37,094 nucleotides of DNA from Methanosarcinales archaeon. GTDB taxonomy: Archaea; Halobacteriota; Methanosarcinia; Methanosarcinales; Methanogasteraceae. Where the stretch lies: the NCBI GenBank assembly GCA_030625165.1, contig DAOURL010000006.1, positions 1 through 37,094 of the forward strand, read 5' to 3'. Shown in pieces: positions 1 through 9,928 of the stretch. Each line of letters opens with the position of its first letter. The stretch's first letter is position 1. Below the pieces are notes generated by a model. That model had not been told where the DNA came from, made no database searches, and saw nothing but the letters and a program-made list of their open reading frames with translations. A program made the position numbers and the translations under genes.

Positions 1-1288
1 CGCCTGCAAGCACGTCACCGGTTCCGCCAACAGTCATCCCGGGATTTCCGGTCTGGTTGATTCTTACCGCTCTTCCGTCTGATATAACATCAATATCCCC
101 TTTAAGCAGCGTAACAACATGGTTTCTCGCAGAAAAATCCATGACCAGTTCGCAGCGCTCATCAAGATCCGCTGACACTTCTCCGCCAAGCATCCGGAAC
201 TCGCCAGCATGTGGCGTTATGATCGGTGGCGTCCCCTCCTGCATCGGTGTCTGAAGCGCATGGAGCGCATCTGCATCGATCACGAACCGCGCATCAGGAT
301 TTGACCCGATGATCTCGGAAACTGCCTCCGCGGTCTCGCTCTCGCGTCCAACCCCCATCCCAATAACGGTCACGTCGTGCTTCCGGATCAAAGCGTTGAT
401 CGTATCGATGTCGTCGCGGGCAAGATACCTGCCAGATAACGGATGAACGATCAGGTCAGGCGAGAAACCTGCGATCGTCCCTGCAACGCTATGCGGTGCA
501 GCTACTGTCACCCAGTCAGCACCTGCCCGGAGTGCGGCAAGCGCGGCAAGCGCAGGCGCTCCTGTAAACGCGCCGCCCCCGATCACAAGCACCCTGCCGT
601 TATCGCCTTTGTGCGATCTCACATTCCTTGCTGGCGGCAGGTCTCCGGTCCCGACGATCAGGGTAGCCCGCGTAGGAATGCCGATGTCAGCAACCTCGAT
701 CTCACCAGTAATCTCAGGATGTCCGGAAAGCCCCTCTTTCATCCGGTGATTCGTGATTGTCAGGTCTGCATGGACTGCATTATCGAAATTATCAGGATTG
801 AATCCGGACGGGACGTCTATTGAGAGAACAAACGCGGAAGAAGCGTTTATGATGTCGATTGCGCTTGCCACCGGCTCACGGACGCTCCCGCGCACGCCTG
901 TGCCGAGCATGGCATCGATCACGATGTCAGCATCCAGTTCCGAGAGTTCTGACGAATCCCTGATCTCCCTGAGATCTGCGCTGAGATTCTCCAGTATCTC
1001 CCAGTTCCGGCGGGATTCCTCGGTTGCAATGTCGCGGGCGCGTCCGAGCAGCAGTATCACAGGATTATAGTCCAGAAGGTGCCGTGCAGCGACAAACCCG
1101 TCGCCGCCGTTGTTGCCGCTGCCTGCGAGGACTACGATACTGATCTCTGTGCCCTCTGGAAACCGTGCGCGAATCGCGCGTGCAACAGATGCGCCAGCGT
1201 TCTCCATCAGCTGGAGCGGAAGTAGACCGAGGTCACTACAGTTGGCATCGACCCTGCGCATCTCGGATGCAGTGATCTCGGTGTTCAT
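1..1288 (-). CDS. nnr: Bifunctional NAD(P)H-hydrate epimerase / ADP-dependent NAD(P)H-hydrate dehydratase (YjeF/Nnr family), 3' end outside the window
   Basis: Minus-strand translation near position 1 gives GMTVGGTGDVLAG, the YjeF C-terminal domain signature. Start ATG at 1286-1288 (MNTEITASEM...). Open to the window edge. Confidence 0.85.
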   Translation of the reverse strand, partial: MNTEITASEMRRVDANCSDLGLLPLQLMENAGASVARAIRARFPEGTEISIVVLAGSGNNGGDGFVAARHLLDYNPVILLLGRARDIATEESRRNWEILENLSADLREIRDSSELSELDADIVIDAMLGTGVRGSVREPVASAIDIINASSAFVLSIDVPSGFNPDNFDNAVHADLTITNHRMKEGLSGHPEITGEIEVADIGIPTRATLIVGTGDLPPARNVRSHKGDNGRVLVIGGGAFTGAPALAALAALRAGADWVTVAAPHSVAGTIAGFSPDLIVHPLSGRYLARDDIDTINALIRKHDVTVIGMGVGRESETAEAVSEIIGSNPDARFVIDADALHALQTPMQEGTPPIITPHAGEFRMLGGEVSADLDERCELVMDFSARNHVVTLLKGDIDVISDGRAVRINQTGNPGMTVGGTGDVLAG

Positions 1289-1294
1289 CTCCAG

Positions 1295-1459
1295 CTATCT
1301 CTTTACGGTGATTGGAAGCACGCCCTCTTCCAGTTCCCGCATCGCTATCTCGATCGGGTCTCCGGTGTCGGGTCTGATCAGTACCGGTGCTCCAAGCGAG
1401 ATCTGGAGCGCTCGTGCGCCGATGATGCGGGCGCGTTCATATCGTGTGTATCGTTCCAA
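1295..1459 (-). CDS. rpoK: DNA-directed RNA polymerase subunit K (Rpb6-like)
   Basis: Minus translation [57 protein letters not shown] start with AGGAGG upstream. Too short for the supplied ORF track. Confidence 0.88.
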   Translation of the reverse strand: MERYTRYERARIIGARALQISLGAPVLIRPDTGDPIEIAMRELEEGVLPITVKR

Positions 1460-1521
1460 TGTGGTTACATCCTCCTGTTCTTGTGTATGGGCTTATTTGG
1501 GATAAGTACCTTCGCACTTTG

Positions 1522-3477
1522 TCATATATTTCCGACCGCGGCTTGCAGGATCATGAGAGCGTCTACGGATGTGAGTCTGCCGTCTCCGTTCATGTCGCCC
1601 AGCATTCGTCCCTTGCCATCCGAATCGGTCCAATAACCAGCAGGGGTATCTGGCTCTTTGTCCCATGCATAAGGTACGCCGTCGCTATCAAAGTCCGTGA
1701 CTGGAACGGTCATATCTAGCGGTGCTCCGCCGAATGGGTAGAATCGGAGAGTAGTATCATTATCCGCAATCGTGAAGTATATATTGCCCATGATGTGCTT
1801 CTCATCATCCTTGTCAAGATCGATGGGGCAGTCGTTTCTGAGAATGACGTGTGAGGAACTTGCAGTCTTCACTTCCATCGCGCCATACGTCTTGCCAGTG
1901 TTGATACCCAGAACCTTGTTGTCGATCAGGAAGACGTACTTGATCTGCACGATGCCATGCTCTTTGAAGATTCCATCCACGTAGCAGGAGAAGACCTGGA
2001 CATCATATTCTCCCCCGATATTTGGGGTGTAGGTGTATACTTCACCTGATGAGACAACTCCATAATCGAGTCCCTCTCCATCTTTGCTCAACTGGAACCA
2101 TACCTTCTTTCCCTCATAATCGATCTGTGCTTCAAGTGCAAATCCACCGCCCATCTCCCAAGCCTCGCCAACGTCCAGTGTCTTCTTCTCATCGTCTTCA
2201 AACTCTACGAGCAGTTTGCAGAGTTTATTAGCTCTGTTATTGATCGCCACATACGCATCTCCAGTCCATCCTTCAAGATAGTATCCTGTGTGTCCATCAA
2301 CGGTCAAGCCCTCATTTTCATAGAGTTCGTACTCCTGATAGACAGGGGAGGTCTGGTATGTCAGGCAATCCTCATCGATGGTTCGGTCGGTATCAGGTCC
2401 AGTCAGTGTGCTGGCAGCAAGCGTCAGCGTCTCGGTCATCTGATCGCCATCCAGATCATACCATAATGCAGCAAAGTTGTATGCATCCCATGTTATGTCT
2501 GTAGGTTGCGCACCGACCAGATTCTGAACCATTCCACGGATCTCGCATCTCTCTGTATTGGTGCGCTCAACGAATGGGTGAAACCTGATCGCAGTGCCAT
2601 CATCCGCCGCTTTGAAATACATGTTTCCCATGATCCTCTTGGTGGAACCCAAATCCAGATAGACCGGATTATAGTTTCTAAAAGTAACCTGCAAGGGACT
2701 TACACTCACCACACTCATAACATCATACCAGTGATGCGAGTAACCAACATAGATATCCAGCACATCATCATTGATCAGGAAGACATACTTGATCTGCACG
2801 ATGTTGGCGTCTCTACCTCTGAACATATCGTCCACATAGCACGAGAAGATTGGAACATCTTCACCGTCTCCGATATCTGTGGTGTATGTGTATACTTCGC
2901 CGACTGAAACGACTTCAGTATCGAGCCCTACTTCATCTTTGCTCAAACTAAACCATACCTCTCCTCCTTCAAGATCGATCTGAGATGCAGTAAGACTGAA
3001 TCCTCTACCAAGATTCCATTCCTCACCAGTCGCCAATGTCTTCCTATCACCATCCTCAAACTCTACCAAGAGTTCACAGATTTCATCTGCAGTGCCATCG
3101 ATTGCCACATATCGTTCTCCTGCCCATCCCTCAAGATAGTATCCGGCATCTCCACCAACGGTTAATCCCTTGTTTTCATAGAGTTTGTACTCTTGATAAA
3201 CAGGAGATGTCTGGTACGTCAGGCAATCCTCATCGATGGTCCGGTCAGCATTTGGTCCGGTCAGTGTGTTGGCAGCAAGCGTCAACATCTCACCCATCTG
3301 ATCATCATCCGGACCATACCAGAATGCAGCGAAGTTGCCTGCATCCCATGTTATCGCGGAAGGTTGTGCACCGATTAGCTGCGCAACCTCACCGCGGATC
3401 TCAATCGTCTCAGCGCTTGCAGGCATGACAGAGATCACAGCCACAATCGCGATCAAGATAACTTTTTGTTTATTCAT
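1522..3477 (-). CDS. Secreted S-layer-family protein (two tandem Methanosarcina-type S-layer domains) with C-terminal dockerin-like repeat
   Basis: Signal peptide MNKQKVILIAIVAVISVMPASA; two homologous halves (TLTGPNADRTIDEDCLTYQTSPVYQEYKLYEN / TLTGPDTDRTIDEDCLTYQTSPVYQEYELYEN); C-terminus LGDMNGDGRLTSVDALMILQAAVGNI. SD AAGGAGTG before ATG at 3477. Confidence 0.85.
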   Translation of the reverse strand: MNKQKVILIAIVAVISVMPASAETIEIRGEVAQLIGAQPSAITWDAGNFAAFWYGPDDDQMGEMLTLAANTLTGPNADRTIDEDCLTYQTSPVYQEYKLYENKGLTVGGDAGYYLEGWAGERYVAIDGTADEICELLVEFEDGDRKTLATGEEWNLGRGFSLTASQIDLEGGEVWFSLSKDEVGLDTEVVSVGEVYTYTTDIGDGEDVPIFSCYVDDMFRGRDANIVQIKYVFLINDDVLDIYVGYSHHWYDVMSVVSVSPLQVTFRNYNPVYLDLGSTKRIMGNMYFKAADDGTAIRFHPFVERTNTERCEIRGMVQNLVGAQPTDITWDAYNFAALWYDLDGDQMTETLTLAASTLTGPDTDRTIDEDCLTYQTSPVYQEYELYENEGLTVDGHTGYYLEGWTGDAYVAINNRANKLCKLLVEFEDDEKKTLDVGEAWEMGGGFALEAQIDYEGKKVWFQLSKDGEGLDYGVVSSGEVYTYTPNIGGEYDVQVFSCYVDGIFKEHGIVQIKYVFLIDNKVLGINTGKTYGAMEVKTASSSHVILRNDCPIDLDKDDEKHIMGNIYFTIADNDTTLRFYPFGGAPLDMTVPVTDFDSDGVPYAWDKEPDTPAGYWTDSDGKGRMLGDMNGDGRLTSVDALMILQAAVGNI

Positions 3478-3620
3478 ATCTATCACTCCTTGTGCAAACA
3501 TTAAATCTACATCCATTTCATGTGTTCACACACATAAGTTTACCCTCGCAACTGGGTTATCAAACCGATGGATCTGGAGAAAGATACACAATCTCGCGGT
3601 CATGAGACCCTACAAAAGCA

Positions 3621-4331
3621 TCAACCCACCATTCCCAACCTGAAATAAATCCTTCTATTATTCTTCCCCTTATTTTCCGCCTTCACGACTTCAATCCTCC
3701 CGATCTCGCCGGTATTCCGCACATGCGTGCCGCCACATGCCTGCGCATCAAAGCCCACGATGTCGATGATGCGTATCTCCTCCATCTCAGGCAGATCCAT
3801 CTTCAATTTCACAATTGACGGAATCTTAAGCGCCTCTTTTGCAGGAAGAATCTTTATCTCCACCGGAATCTCCTGATCGATGATCTCGTTTGTCTTCTCT
3901 TCAAATGACTTGATCTGCGACCTGTCAAAGTCCTTAAGACTGAAATCCACCCGGGTCTTTGCCTCCCCGATCTGGTTCCCTGTGATGAGCGCACCGGTCT
4001 CCTTGTTAATCACAGCGGAGAGGACGTGACATGCAGTATGCGACCGCATGAAGAGATGCCTTCGATCCCAGTCGATCCGTCCAGTGACCTGATCGCCCAC
4101 CATAAGCCCGGGATCTGCGATCTCGTGGCTGATCAGGTCATCCGTCTTCCGCACATAAACTACCGGATATTCGCTTCCATCCCGGACCAGGACACCGAGA
4201 TCGTTCGGCTGTCCGCCAGCATTGGGATAGAATGCGGTCCTGTCGAGGATCACGAACCGATCATCGGTAACATCCTCGACCGTCGCTTCAAATTCCTTCA
4301 AATAACAATCCTTCAGGTACAGTGCATCCAT
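3621..4331 (-). CDS. alaX: Alanyl-tRNA editing protein AlaX
   Basis: AFYPNAGGQPNDLG, HTACHVLSAV and QACGGTHVRNTGEIG motifs of the AlaRS editing domain; no aminoacylation domain. Confidence 0.9.
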   Translation of the reverse strand: MDALYLKDCYLKEFEATVEDVTDDRFVILDRTAFYPNAGGQPNDLGVLVRDGSEYPVVYVRKTDDLISHEIADPGLMVGDQVTGRIDWDRRHLFMRSHTACHVLSAVINKETGALITGNQIGEAKTRVDFSLKDFDRSQIKSFEEKTNEIIDQEIPVEIKILPAKEALKIPSIVKLKMDLPEMEEIRIIDIVGFDAQACGGTHVRNTGEIGRIEVVKAENKGKNNRRIYFRLGMVG

Positions 4332-4337
4332 TTTGCA

Positions 4338-5732
4338 TCACTCCGCCGGAGCGACTTGCTCTCCGACCATCGCATCCATCAATTCAAGAAACTCATCCTT
4401 TGCGCCATCCGGGATGGTCGCGCCTGCTGCGATGTTGTGCCCGCCGCCCATGCCGCCGACCTTTGCTGCACAGGCTTCGAGCGCATCTGCAAGGTTAAGC
4501 CCCCGCCGTACAAGGTCCTGCGTACCGCGTGCAGAGACCTTGGCGCCTCCGTCGCTGTCTGCGAATGCGAGCATCGGCATATCCCGCTTTCTGCGGTTTG
4601 TCAGACTCATGCCTGCAACGATGCCGACGATCGTGTCCTTGATCGAACTGCCTGCATCGAAGTACTGGATGTGATCCAGTTCGGTTATGCCCTGTTCCTT
4701 GACGAGATTGAGTCCGTCCACAAGGTTCTTTCGATGCCCTGCAAGCAGTTCTTTTGCTCTTGCAAGTTCCTTGTCACGATCGCCGAGACAGACCGCAAGA
4801 CCGATATCTGCGAAGCCGTATCTGCCTGTGGCGTTTAACAGGGTGGAGTATTCGGACGCATCCCGCATCTCGGTGCCTTCCTGTTCACGGGCAAGCGTAT
4901 AGACCTCTGTGACCAGCCGCTGGATGTGGTACGACGACATCCGCTTCGAGATGCAGTACTGGACCAGCGATGAGACGACCTTCTGCCTCTCGCCTTTGTC
5001 GAGGTCGATCCACCGCTTCCACCGCTCGCCAGATGAGTTTATGCCGACTTTCTTCAAAAACACGATGCTTGCGCTCTCGTTTCCTGTAAGACCTGGCAGA
5101 TACGGATCAGAGGAATACTGGAGCAGTTTGAACATCTGGCGGGTCTGCTTCCCAAAGAGCGAAAGACCCTTTCCGTAACTGATGACTCCGTGATCCGCAC
5201 CTGCCCGGAGGATCGCCCGGTTGCATCCGACCAGTCTCCCGGATTTCCTTGCCTGCAAGTCCCCAACAGCACCCACGATCGCGAGATCAGCGAGATCACG
5301 GTTCTCGCCAAGCGACTGCGCAAGTATGTACGCACAACCCGCACCGCTAAGCTCAGTCGAGCCATCGATGCCAAAGAGATGCGGATTTAGGTGATGTAGG
5401 TTCTGGTGATCGACCTGACGGCGGTCGATCTGGTGATGGTCAACAACAACTATCTCGATATCAAGCGGCATCTCTGATAGCATTCCGCTCCCGAGATCCG
5501 TAAAGATCGTCGGGACGTTCGCATCAGCAACCTCTCCGAGAACCATTCTGTCCAGTTGCTTCACACACCTGACATCATGCTCGATGCCGCACCGGTCGAG
5601 GGCGCGGGACATGATCGCGGCAGCAGTCAAGCCATCGGCATCGAGGTGGGATACGACCTGCACTCGATCGTGCCTCTTGATTGCGGCAGCGCAGGCGCAA
5701 GCCCGCTCTTTCATCGAAGGGTAATCACTCAT
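4338..5732 (-). CDS. DHH-family phosphoesterase, archaeal RecJ-like single-strand exonuclease
   Basis: VVSHLDADGLTAAAI, VVDHHQID (DHH), C-terminal GGMGGGHNIAAGATI (DHHA1). Confidence 0.87.
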   Translation of the reverse strand: MSDYPSMKERACACAAAIKRHDRVQVVSHLDADGLTAAAIMSRALDRCGIEHDVRCVKQLDRMVLGEVADANVPTIFTDLGSGMLSEMPLDIEIVVVDHHQIDRRQVDHQNLHHLNPHLFGIDGSTELSGAGCAYILAQSLGENRDLADLAIVGAVGDLQARKSGRLVGCNRAILRAGADHGVISYGKGLSLFGKQTRQMFKLLQYSSDPYLPGLTGNESASIVFLKKVGINSSGERWKRWIDLDKGERQKVVSSLVQYCISKRMSSYHIQRLVTEVYTLAREQEGTEMRDASEYSTLLNATGRYGFADIGLAVCLGDRDKELARAKELLAGHRKNLVDGLNLVKEQGITELDHIQYFDAGSSIKDTIVGIVAGMSLTNRRKRDMPMLAFADSDGGAKVSARGTQDLVRRGLNLADALEACAAKVGGMGGGHNIAAGATIPDGAKDEFLELMDAMVGEQVAPAE

Positions 5733-5751
5733 GTTACTCGTCCGCTATCTC

Positions 5752-7419
5752 TCACTCCAGCATATCCCTGATCACCCTTCCATAAACAGGTCTTGCAATC
5801 AGAACGCCGATCAGAACGCCTACGATCGTGGTGATGGCAAACCCTTTCAGTGCGCCGAATCCTAATCCCACAAACACATCAAGAAATCCCGCAAGTGGTA
5901 ACATCGCGACGATGGTGGTTGCCGCGGCAGCGAATATGATCGCAAACGCCTTGGATATGCGGGATAGGTACACCTTTAGGGATGGTATTTTCCCCTCGTA
6001 AAGCACTTCATCAGTAATGATTACCAGGTGGTCGATTCCAGTTCCGATAACAGCGATAATTCCTGCTATAGCTGGCAGATTGAGTTGCCACCCCACCATC
6101 GGAAGCGCAGCAAAACCAAGAATCATGAAGACCTCGCTTAACGATGTTGCAAGCATCGGGATCAAGATATTCTTCTGCCGGTATCTTAAGAATATGACGA
6201 GAGCAACGGTTAGCAGTGCAAACAGACCCGCGATCAGTGCCTGCTCCTTGAACTGGGCACCGAGTGATGCCGGGACCTGCTCCGAACCGATCACAGTCAC
6301 TTGCACCGGAAGCGCTCCTGCACTGAGATGCACCCGAAGTTGCCTCGCCTCAATCTCTCCTTCATCGCCAGAGCCGGTGTTCGCAATCAGATCTTGAGGG
6401 TGCCAATCGCCGTCCTCACCATATATGTCATACAGCCCTTTGAGATTGCTTGCCAGAGTAGGGTTTAGTGGTGCCGAATAGATCTCCTCATCATCGAGCA
6501 GCATGAGTAGTTCATGCGCATCCGGGTTGTCAGTGGCACCATATTTGACCGCTGCGACTCCGAATTCTCCAGATCCTTTGCTGTTCAGCTTGAAATTGAC
6601 GCCCCATGAACCTTCCCGCATCTCCGGGATGCCCACTGCGGTGATGCAGTCACCCCACAGCACATGCTCTGATGTGTTGTTCGTTGTCTGGATGCGGATC
6701 TCGAACTTTCCAGGCGTTGTAACGATATCCCGCGCTGTACTAAGATCGGTTCCGGCAAGGTCAACCATAAGAATATTTGATCCGACAGGGGTGATCTCAA
6801 TCTCCTTAAGACCCCAGATGTTTAATTTCTCGTTTAATACATCCTTCGTCAGCTCCTGGGTCTCTTTTGTCACCTCCTCCTTAAATTCGGGCTTGCCCTG
6901 TATGTCCTTCTTGATCGATCCGCCGACACCGGCGAGCAGATCTGATAATTCGCTATCGGCAACCTTTGACCTGATCTCATACGTATCGCTGCCGAGATAG
7001 ATCACTTCGCAAGTCAGATGCTTTGAGAGGTACGTCCGGATCACGTACGGCTTGTTTATGGTGAGTGTGACCTCGTTACCCCTTATGCGCCCATTTCCGT
7101 AACCAACCGCATTTATCGCATCCTCAACAGGTGGTTCTGTCATCCTGAATGTGATCTCGGTATCTGAGTGGTCAACGATCTCAACATCTCCAAACGTATC
7201 AGAAAACTCACTCTTGATGATCTGCACCGGATCGGCATCGATGCCTGCGATCACTCCATCCAACTGAAGTATCAGGGATGTCCCGCCATCGAGATCGAGC
7301 CCGTATTGCAGATTGGATGTGAAACCCTCCTCAGAGTTATAACTCGGGTGAATCGCTAGAAGCGCGATTAGCATGGCGAGAACAAATACGATTATCCTGA
7401 AGTCCTTGTACAATTTCAT
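5752..7419 (-). CDS. secD: Preprotein translocase subunit SecD
   Basis: YGLDLDGGTSLILQLDG motif and the multi-TM C-terminal SecD domain; ATGA overlap with secF. Confidence 0.92.
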   Translation of the reverse strand: MKLYKDFRIIVFVLAMLIALLAIHPSYNSEEGFTSNLQYGLDLDGGTSLILQLDGVIAGIDADPVQIIKSEFSDTFGDVEIVDHSDTEITFRMTEPPVEDAINAVGYGNGRIRGNEVTLTINKPYVIRTYLSKHLTCEVIYLGSDTYEIRSKVADSELSDLLAGVGGSIKKDIQGKPEFKEEVTKETQELTKDVLNEKLNIWGLKEIEITPVGSNILMVDLAGTDLSTARDIVTTPGKFEIRIQTTNNTSEHVLWGDCITAVGIPEMREGSWGVNFKLNSKGSGEFGVAAVKYGATDNPDAHELLMLLDDEEIYSAPLNPTLASNLKGLYDIYGEDGDWHPQDLIANTGSGDEGEIEARQLRVHLSAGALPVQVTVIGSEQVPASLGAQFKEQALIAGLFALLTVALVIFLRYRQKNILIPMLATSLSEVFMILGFAALPMVGWQLNLPAIAGIIAVIGTGIDHLVIITDEVLYEGKIPSLKVYLSRISKAFAIIFAAAATTIVAMLPLAGFLDVFVGLGFGALKGFAITTIVGVLIGVLIARPVYGRVIRDMLE

Positions 7420-8372
7420 GCTCTCCGCCTCCTTGGTCTCTGTAGATGCCATTTCAGTATTCCGGTATTAAGCATCCATGTATTCATCAAATCGGCTAAT
7501 AGACCGAATATTAGCACGATCGAGATGTCGCTTATGATGCTGATCTGTGGCAACGATGGTATGATGAGGTGCGAGTACGTGGCAATAAGATACATGACTA
7601 TGATTGCGGCAAGCGTTGTACCTGTCATCGTAAGTCCTGTCGTCATCGCATTCGTAACCTTGTCATCGAGATTACCACGCCGTTTGAAAAGCCGTGTCGT
7701 TAAAAGGATGTCGCTGTCCACCGAATATCCGATCAGCATCAGGAGGGCTGCGACTGTTCCGAGCGATAGTTCGATGCCTGCAACAGCTATGAATGCGGCT
7801 GCGATCGCGATATCTGAGAATGCGGAGAGCACGACCGCAACAGAAGGCACGAATGTCCGGAATATCAAAAAGACGATCACCGCCATCAGGCAGAACGATA
7901 CCACGATCGCCTTGAGTGCCTGCGACTGTAGCGATTTCCCATATAGTGCGCCTGCCTGCTTGATCTCAGGAGCTGCGTACCCATAATCAGTATTAACCAT
8001 CTCCGTCAGCGAATCCTGTTTATCCTCGCTCATCGGACCGAACTTGATCATCCTGCGGCTGCCTGAATCCCGCACATAGATCACCGGATAATCCGCGAAT
8101 TTCTGTTGCAACATATCATGCGAATCTGTGGTGGCAAGGGTGATGATCGTGCCGCCCTCGAACTCAAATCCGAGACGCACTGGTGAACCTGTAGTCACAT
8201 ACATCCCGCCAAGAACGATCAATGCTATTACAAGCATGATCAGCGGTGGAATTACCAGTTGCACCGGTTTGTGAGTTCTTATGTACGAATCGAACCTTGA
8301 TATGATATCTGTTAACGCCTTCGGCGTCGACGCCTCCCTCTTTTCCGATCTTGAGTGCGTTATCTGTTTCAT
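7416..8372 (-). CDS. secF: Preprotein translocase subunit SecF
   Basis: RLGFEFEGGTIITL and LLMLIGYSVDSDILLTTR; directly upstream of secD. Confidence 0.92.
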   Translation of the reverse strand: MKQITHSRSEKREASTPKALTDIISRFDSYIRTHKPVQLVIPPLIMLVIALIVLGGMYVTTGSPVRLGFEFEGGTIITLATTDSHDMLQQKFADYPVIYVRDSGSRRMIKFGPMSEDKQDSLTEMVNTDYGYAAPEIKQAGALYGKSLQSQALKAIVVSFCLMAVIVFLIFRTFVPSVAVVLSAFSDIAIAAAFIAVAGIELSLGTVAALLMLIGYSVDSDILLTTRLFKRRGNLDDKVTNAMTTGLTMTGTTLAAIIVMYLIATYSHLIIPSLPQISIISDISIVLIFGLLADLMNTWMLNTGILKWHLQRPRRRRA

Positions 8373-9244
8373 TGTTTTATTGTTTCTCCTTCGAATATAT
8401 TCGCGATCAGTTGCGCCACAGTGACTACGCTTACGCTTCTGTCAAGCGTATCGGTTGCTATGATCCCTTCCACGCCCGCGGCAAATATGCGCAGTACGGC
8501 ATTTCGGACAAGCACCGGATGGATACATGCCGCAAATACCCTCTTTGCACCGTTCTCCTTTAACAAACGAGTTGTCTCCACGATCGTGCCCCCGGTTGAG
8601 ATGATATCATCCAGTATAACGACATCCCTTCCCGAAACGTCCGGTTCCTTCGTCTTTATCGAGACCTCCTCCCCGCTTATGCGCGTCTTCTCCATGTAAT
8701 CGAAGCCGACGCCGAGATTCTCAGATGTGGACCGTGCGAGATCGATAGCACCCTCGTCCGGTGCAATAATCATCGGATCGTTAAGTTTCATCGATGCGAT
8801 GTACTCCCCGACTGCTGGCGCGGCATTGACGCTGGTCGCAGGCGCATCAAAATACGAAAGCACGCCTGGGTTGTGGATGTTCACTGTGAATACGTGGTCC
8901 GCTGTGATCGCGTGAGCAAGTGCCCGTGCACTCACAGACTCCCCGTCCTTGAACCGTTTGTCCTGCCTTGCATACCCGAAATACGGGATGACGACGTCGA
9001 TCCGATCAGACGTGTCGCAGGCATCGATAAGTTGCAGAAGCGAGATGTAATCGGAATCGGTCGGTGTTGACTGTACGATCACGACATGATCGCAGGAATC
9101 GATGTTATGCACACGGAGGTATCGCTCGCCATCAGGAAATGTTGAAAATTCGGTGTCTGCAAGGTGGCATCCCAGCGTACGCGCAACTCTCCCTGCCAGT
9201 ACTTGGGATGAGGGTCCGGATACAATACTTATTGACGTTTTCAT
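8369..9244 (-). CDS. prs: Ribose-phosphate pyrophosphokinase
   Basis: MKTSISIVSGPSSQVLAGRVARTLG, TFPDGERYLRV, YFGYARQDKRFKDGE, VVILDDIISTGGTI. Internal ATG at 9244 preferred over the ORF-track start. Confidence 0.92.
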   Translation of the reverse strand: MKTSISIVSGPSSQVLAGRVARTLGCHLADTEFSTFPDGERYLRVHNIDSCDHVVIVQSTPTDSDYISLLQLIDACDTSDRIDVVIPYFGYARQDKRFKDGESVSARALAHAITADHVFTVNIHNPGVLSYFDAPATSVNAAPAVGEYIASMKLNDPMIIAPDEGAIDLARSTSENLGVGFDYMEKTRISGEEVSIKTKEPDVSGRDVVILDDIISTGGTIVETTRLLKENGAKRVFAACIHPVLVRNAVLRIFAAGVEGIIATDTLDRSVSVVTVAQLIANIFEGETIKQ

Positions 9245-9434
9245 TCCATATTCATGGAATTGTTGATCTGAGGACATTAATACCTTTCGTTTGCGAGGGG
9301 GCTGTCCTGCCTTGTGACGTTGGTGAGGGGTTGACATCAGCCGGTTGCGTACGGCGAAGGTGTTGCCGTATGCATACTGTTTTCTTTTGGATCAATGAGA
9401 TATTGTCGCTTGGTACTTGCATCCGTGGTCACGT

Positions 9435-9620
9435 TTACAATTCTACGTTCTCGACCGCCGGCTGCGGGATCATCAGCGCGCCCGGGGAGGTGACCTGTCT
9501 GTCGCCGCTCACGCCCGCGGCGGCGAGCGTTGCGCCATCATACGAGGCGGAACCGCCGGCTGCGAGCCGGAGCGCTACGCACGTGTCTGCGGGGGAGAGA
9601 GTACCGTCGCAGCCCGAGGT
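9435..9620 (-). pseudogene. Decayed dockerin-like fragment (orphan)
   Basis: Minus translation CDGTLSPADTCVALRLAAGGSASYDGATLAAAGVSGDRQVTSPGALMIPQPAVENVEL* aligns to GDMNGDGRLTSVDALMILQAAVGNI of the S-layer protein at 1522. Key Ca-binding and helix positions are replaced by R, P and G. Confidence 0.65.
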
Positions 9621-9652
9621 TGCAACGTAGTGACAAGCCACGCACAGAGGGC

Positions 9653-9928
9653 TCAAACAGAAATGCCATGAATTGGGGCGCCATAGCTTATCCTGTATGT
9701 ATGCCCCATTATGTGCAGCCCCTCTAATGCTTCCTGATCCATTGCATGCAACTCGATATCTCTGAGCCTATCAACAACTCCTGGCGGATAATATCGCTCC
9801 CCACAGCCCACGCATACGCCTGCTACGACATTCTCCACCACAACGAAGTCATTTTCGATCCTCACTGCTTCACTGACCTCTCTTTCTTCAACTTTTCCGC
9901 CGCATATCGCGCATTTTGATACTATCAT
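9653..9928 (-). CDS. YgiT-type zinc-finger protein (MqsA N-domain-like antitoxin)
   Basis: CAICGGKVEEREVSEAVRIENDFVVVENVVAGVCVGCGERYYPPGVVDRL: two CxxC motifs with YgiT spacing. Confidence 0.82.
   Translation of the reverse strand: MIVSKCAICGGKVEEREVSEAVRIENDFVVVENVVAGVCVGCGERYYPPGVVDRLRDIELHAMDQEALEGLHIMGHTYRISYGAPIHGISV

Noticed and set aside
4026-4838. + strand 270-aa ORF
   Set aside because: Antisense to alaX and recJ-like genes, Cys/His-rich shadow ORF without motifs.
9064-9630. + strand 188-aa ORF
   Set aside because: Antisense to the prs start and the dockerin fragment; no family features.
9440-9650. GC-rich block considered as RNase P RNA or SRP 7S RNA
   Set aside because: Did not find the conserved RNase P or SRP motifs (e.g. 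GAGGAAAGTCC, CCTGTAACC). The minus frame gives a dockerin-like peptide homologous to the S-layer protein C-terminus.
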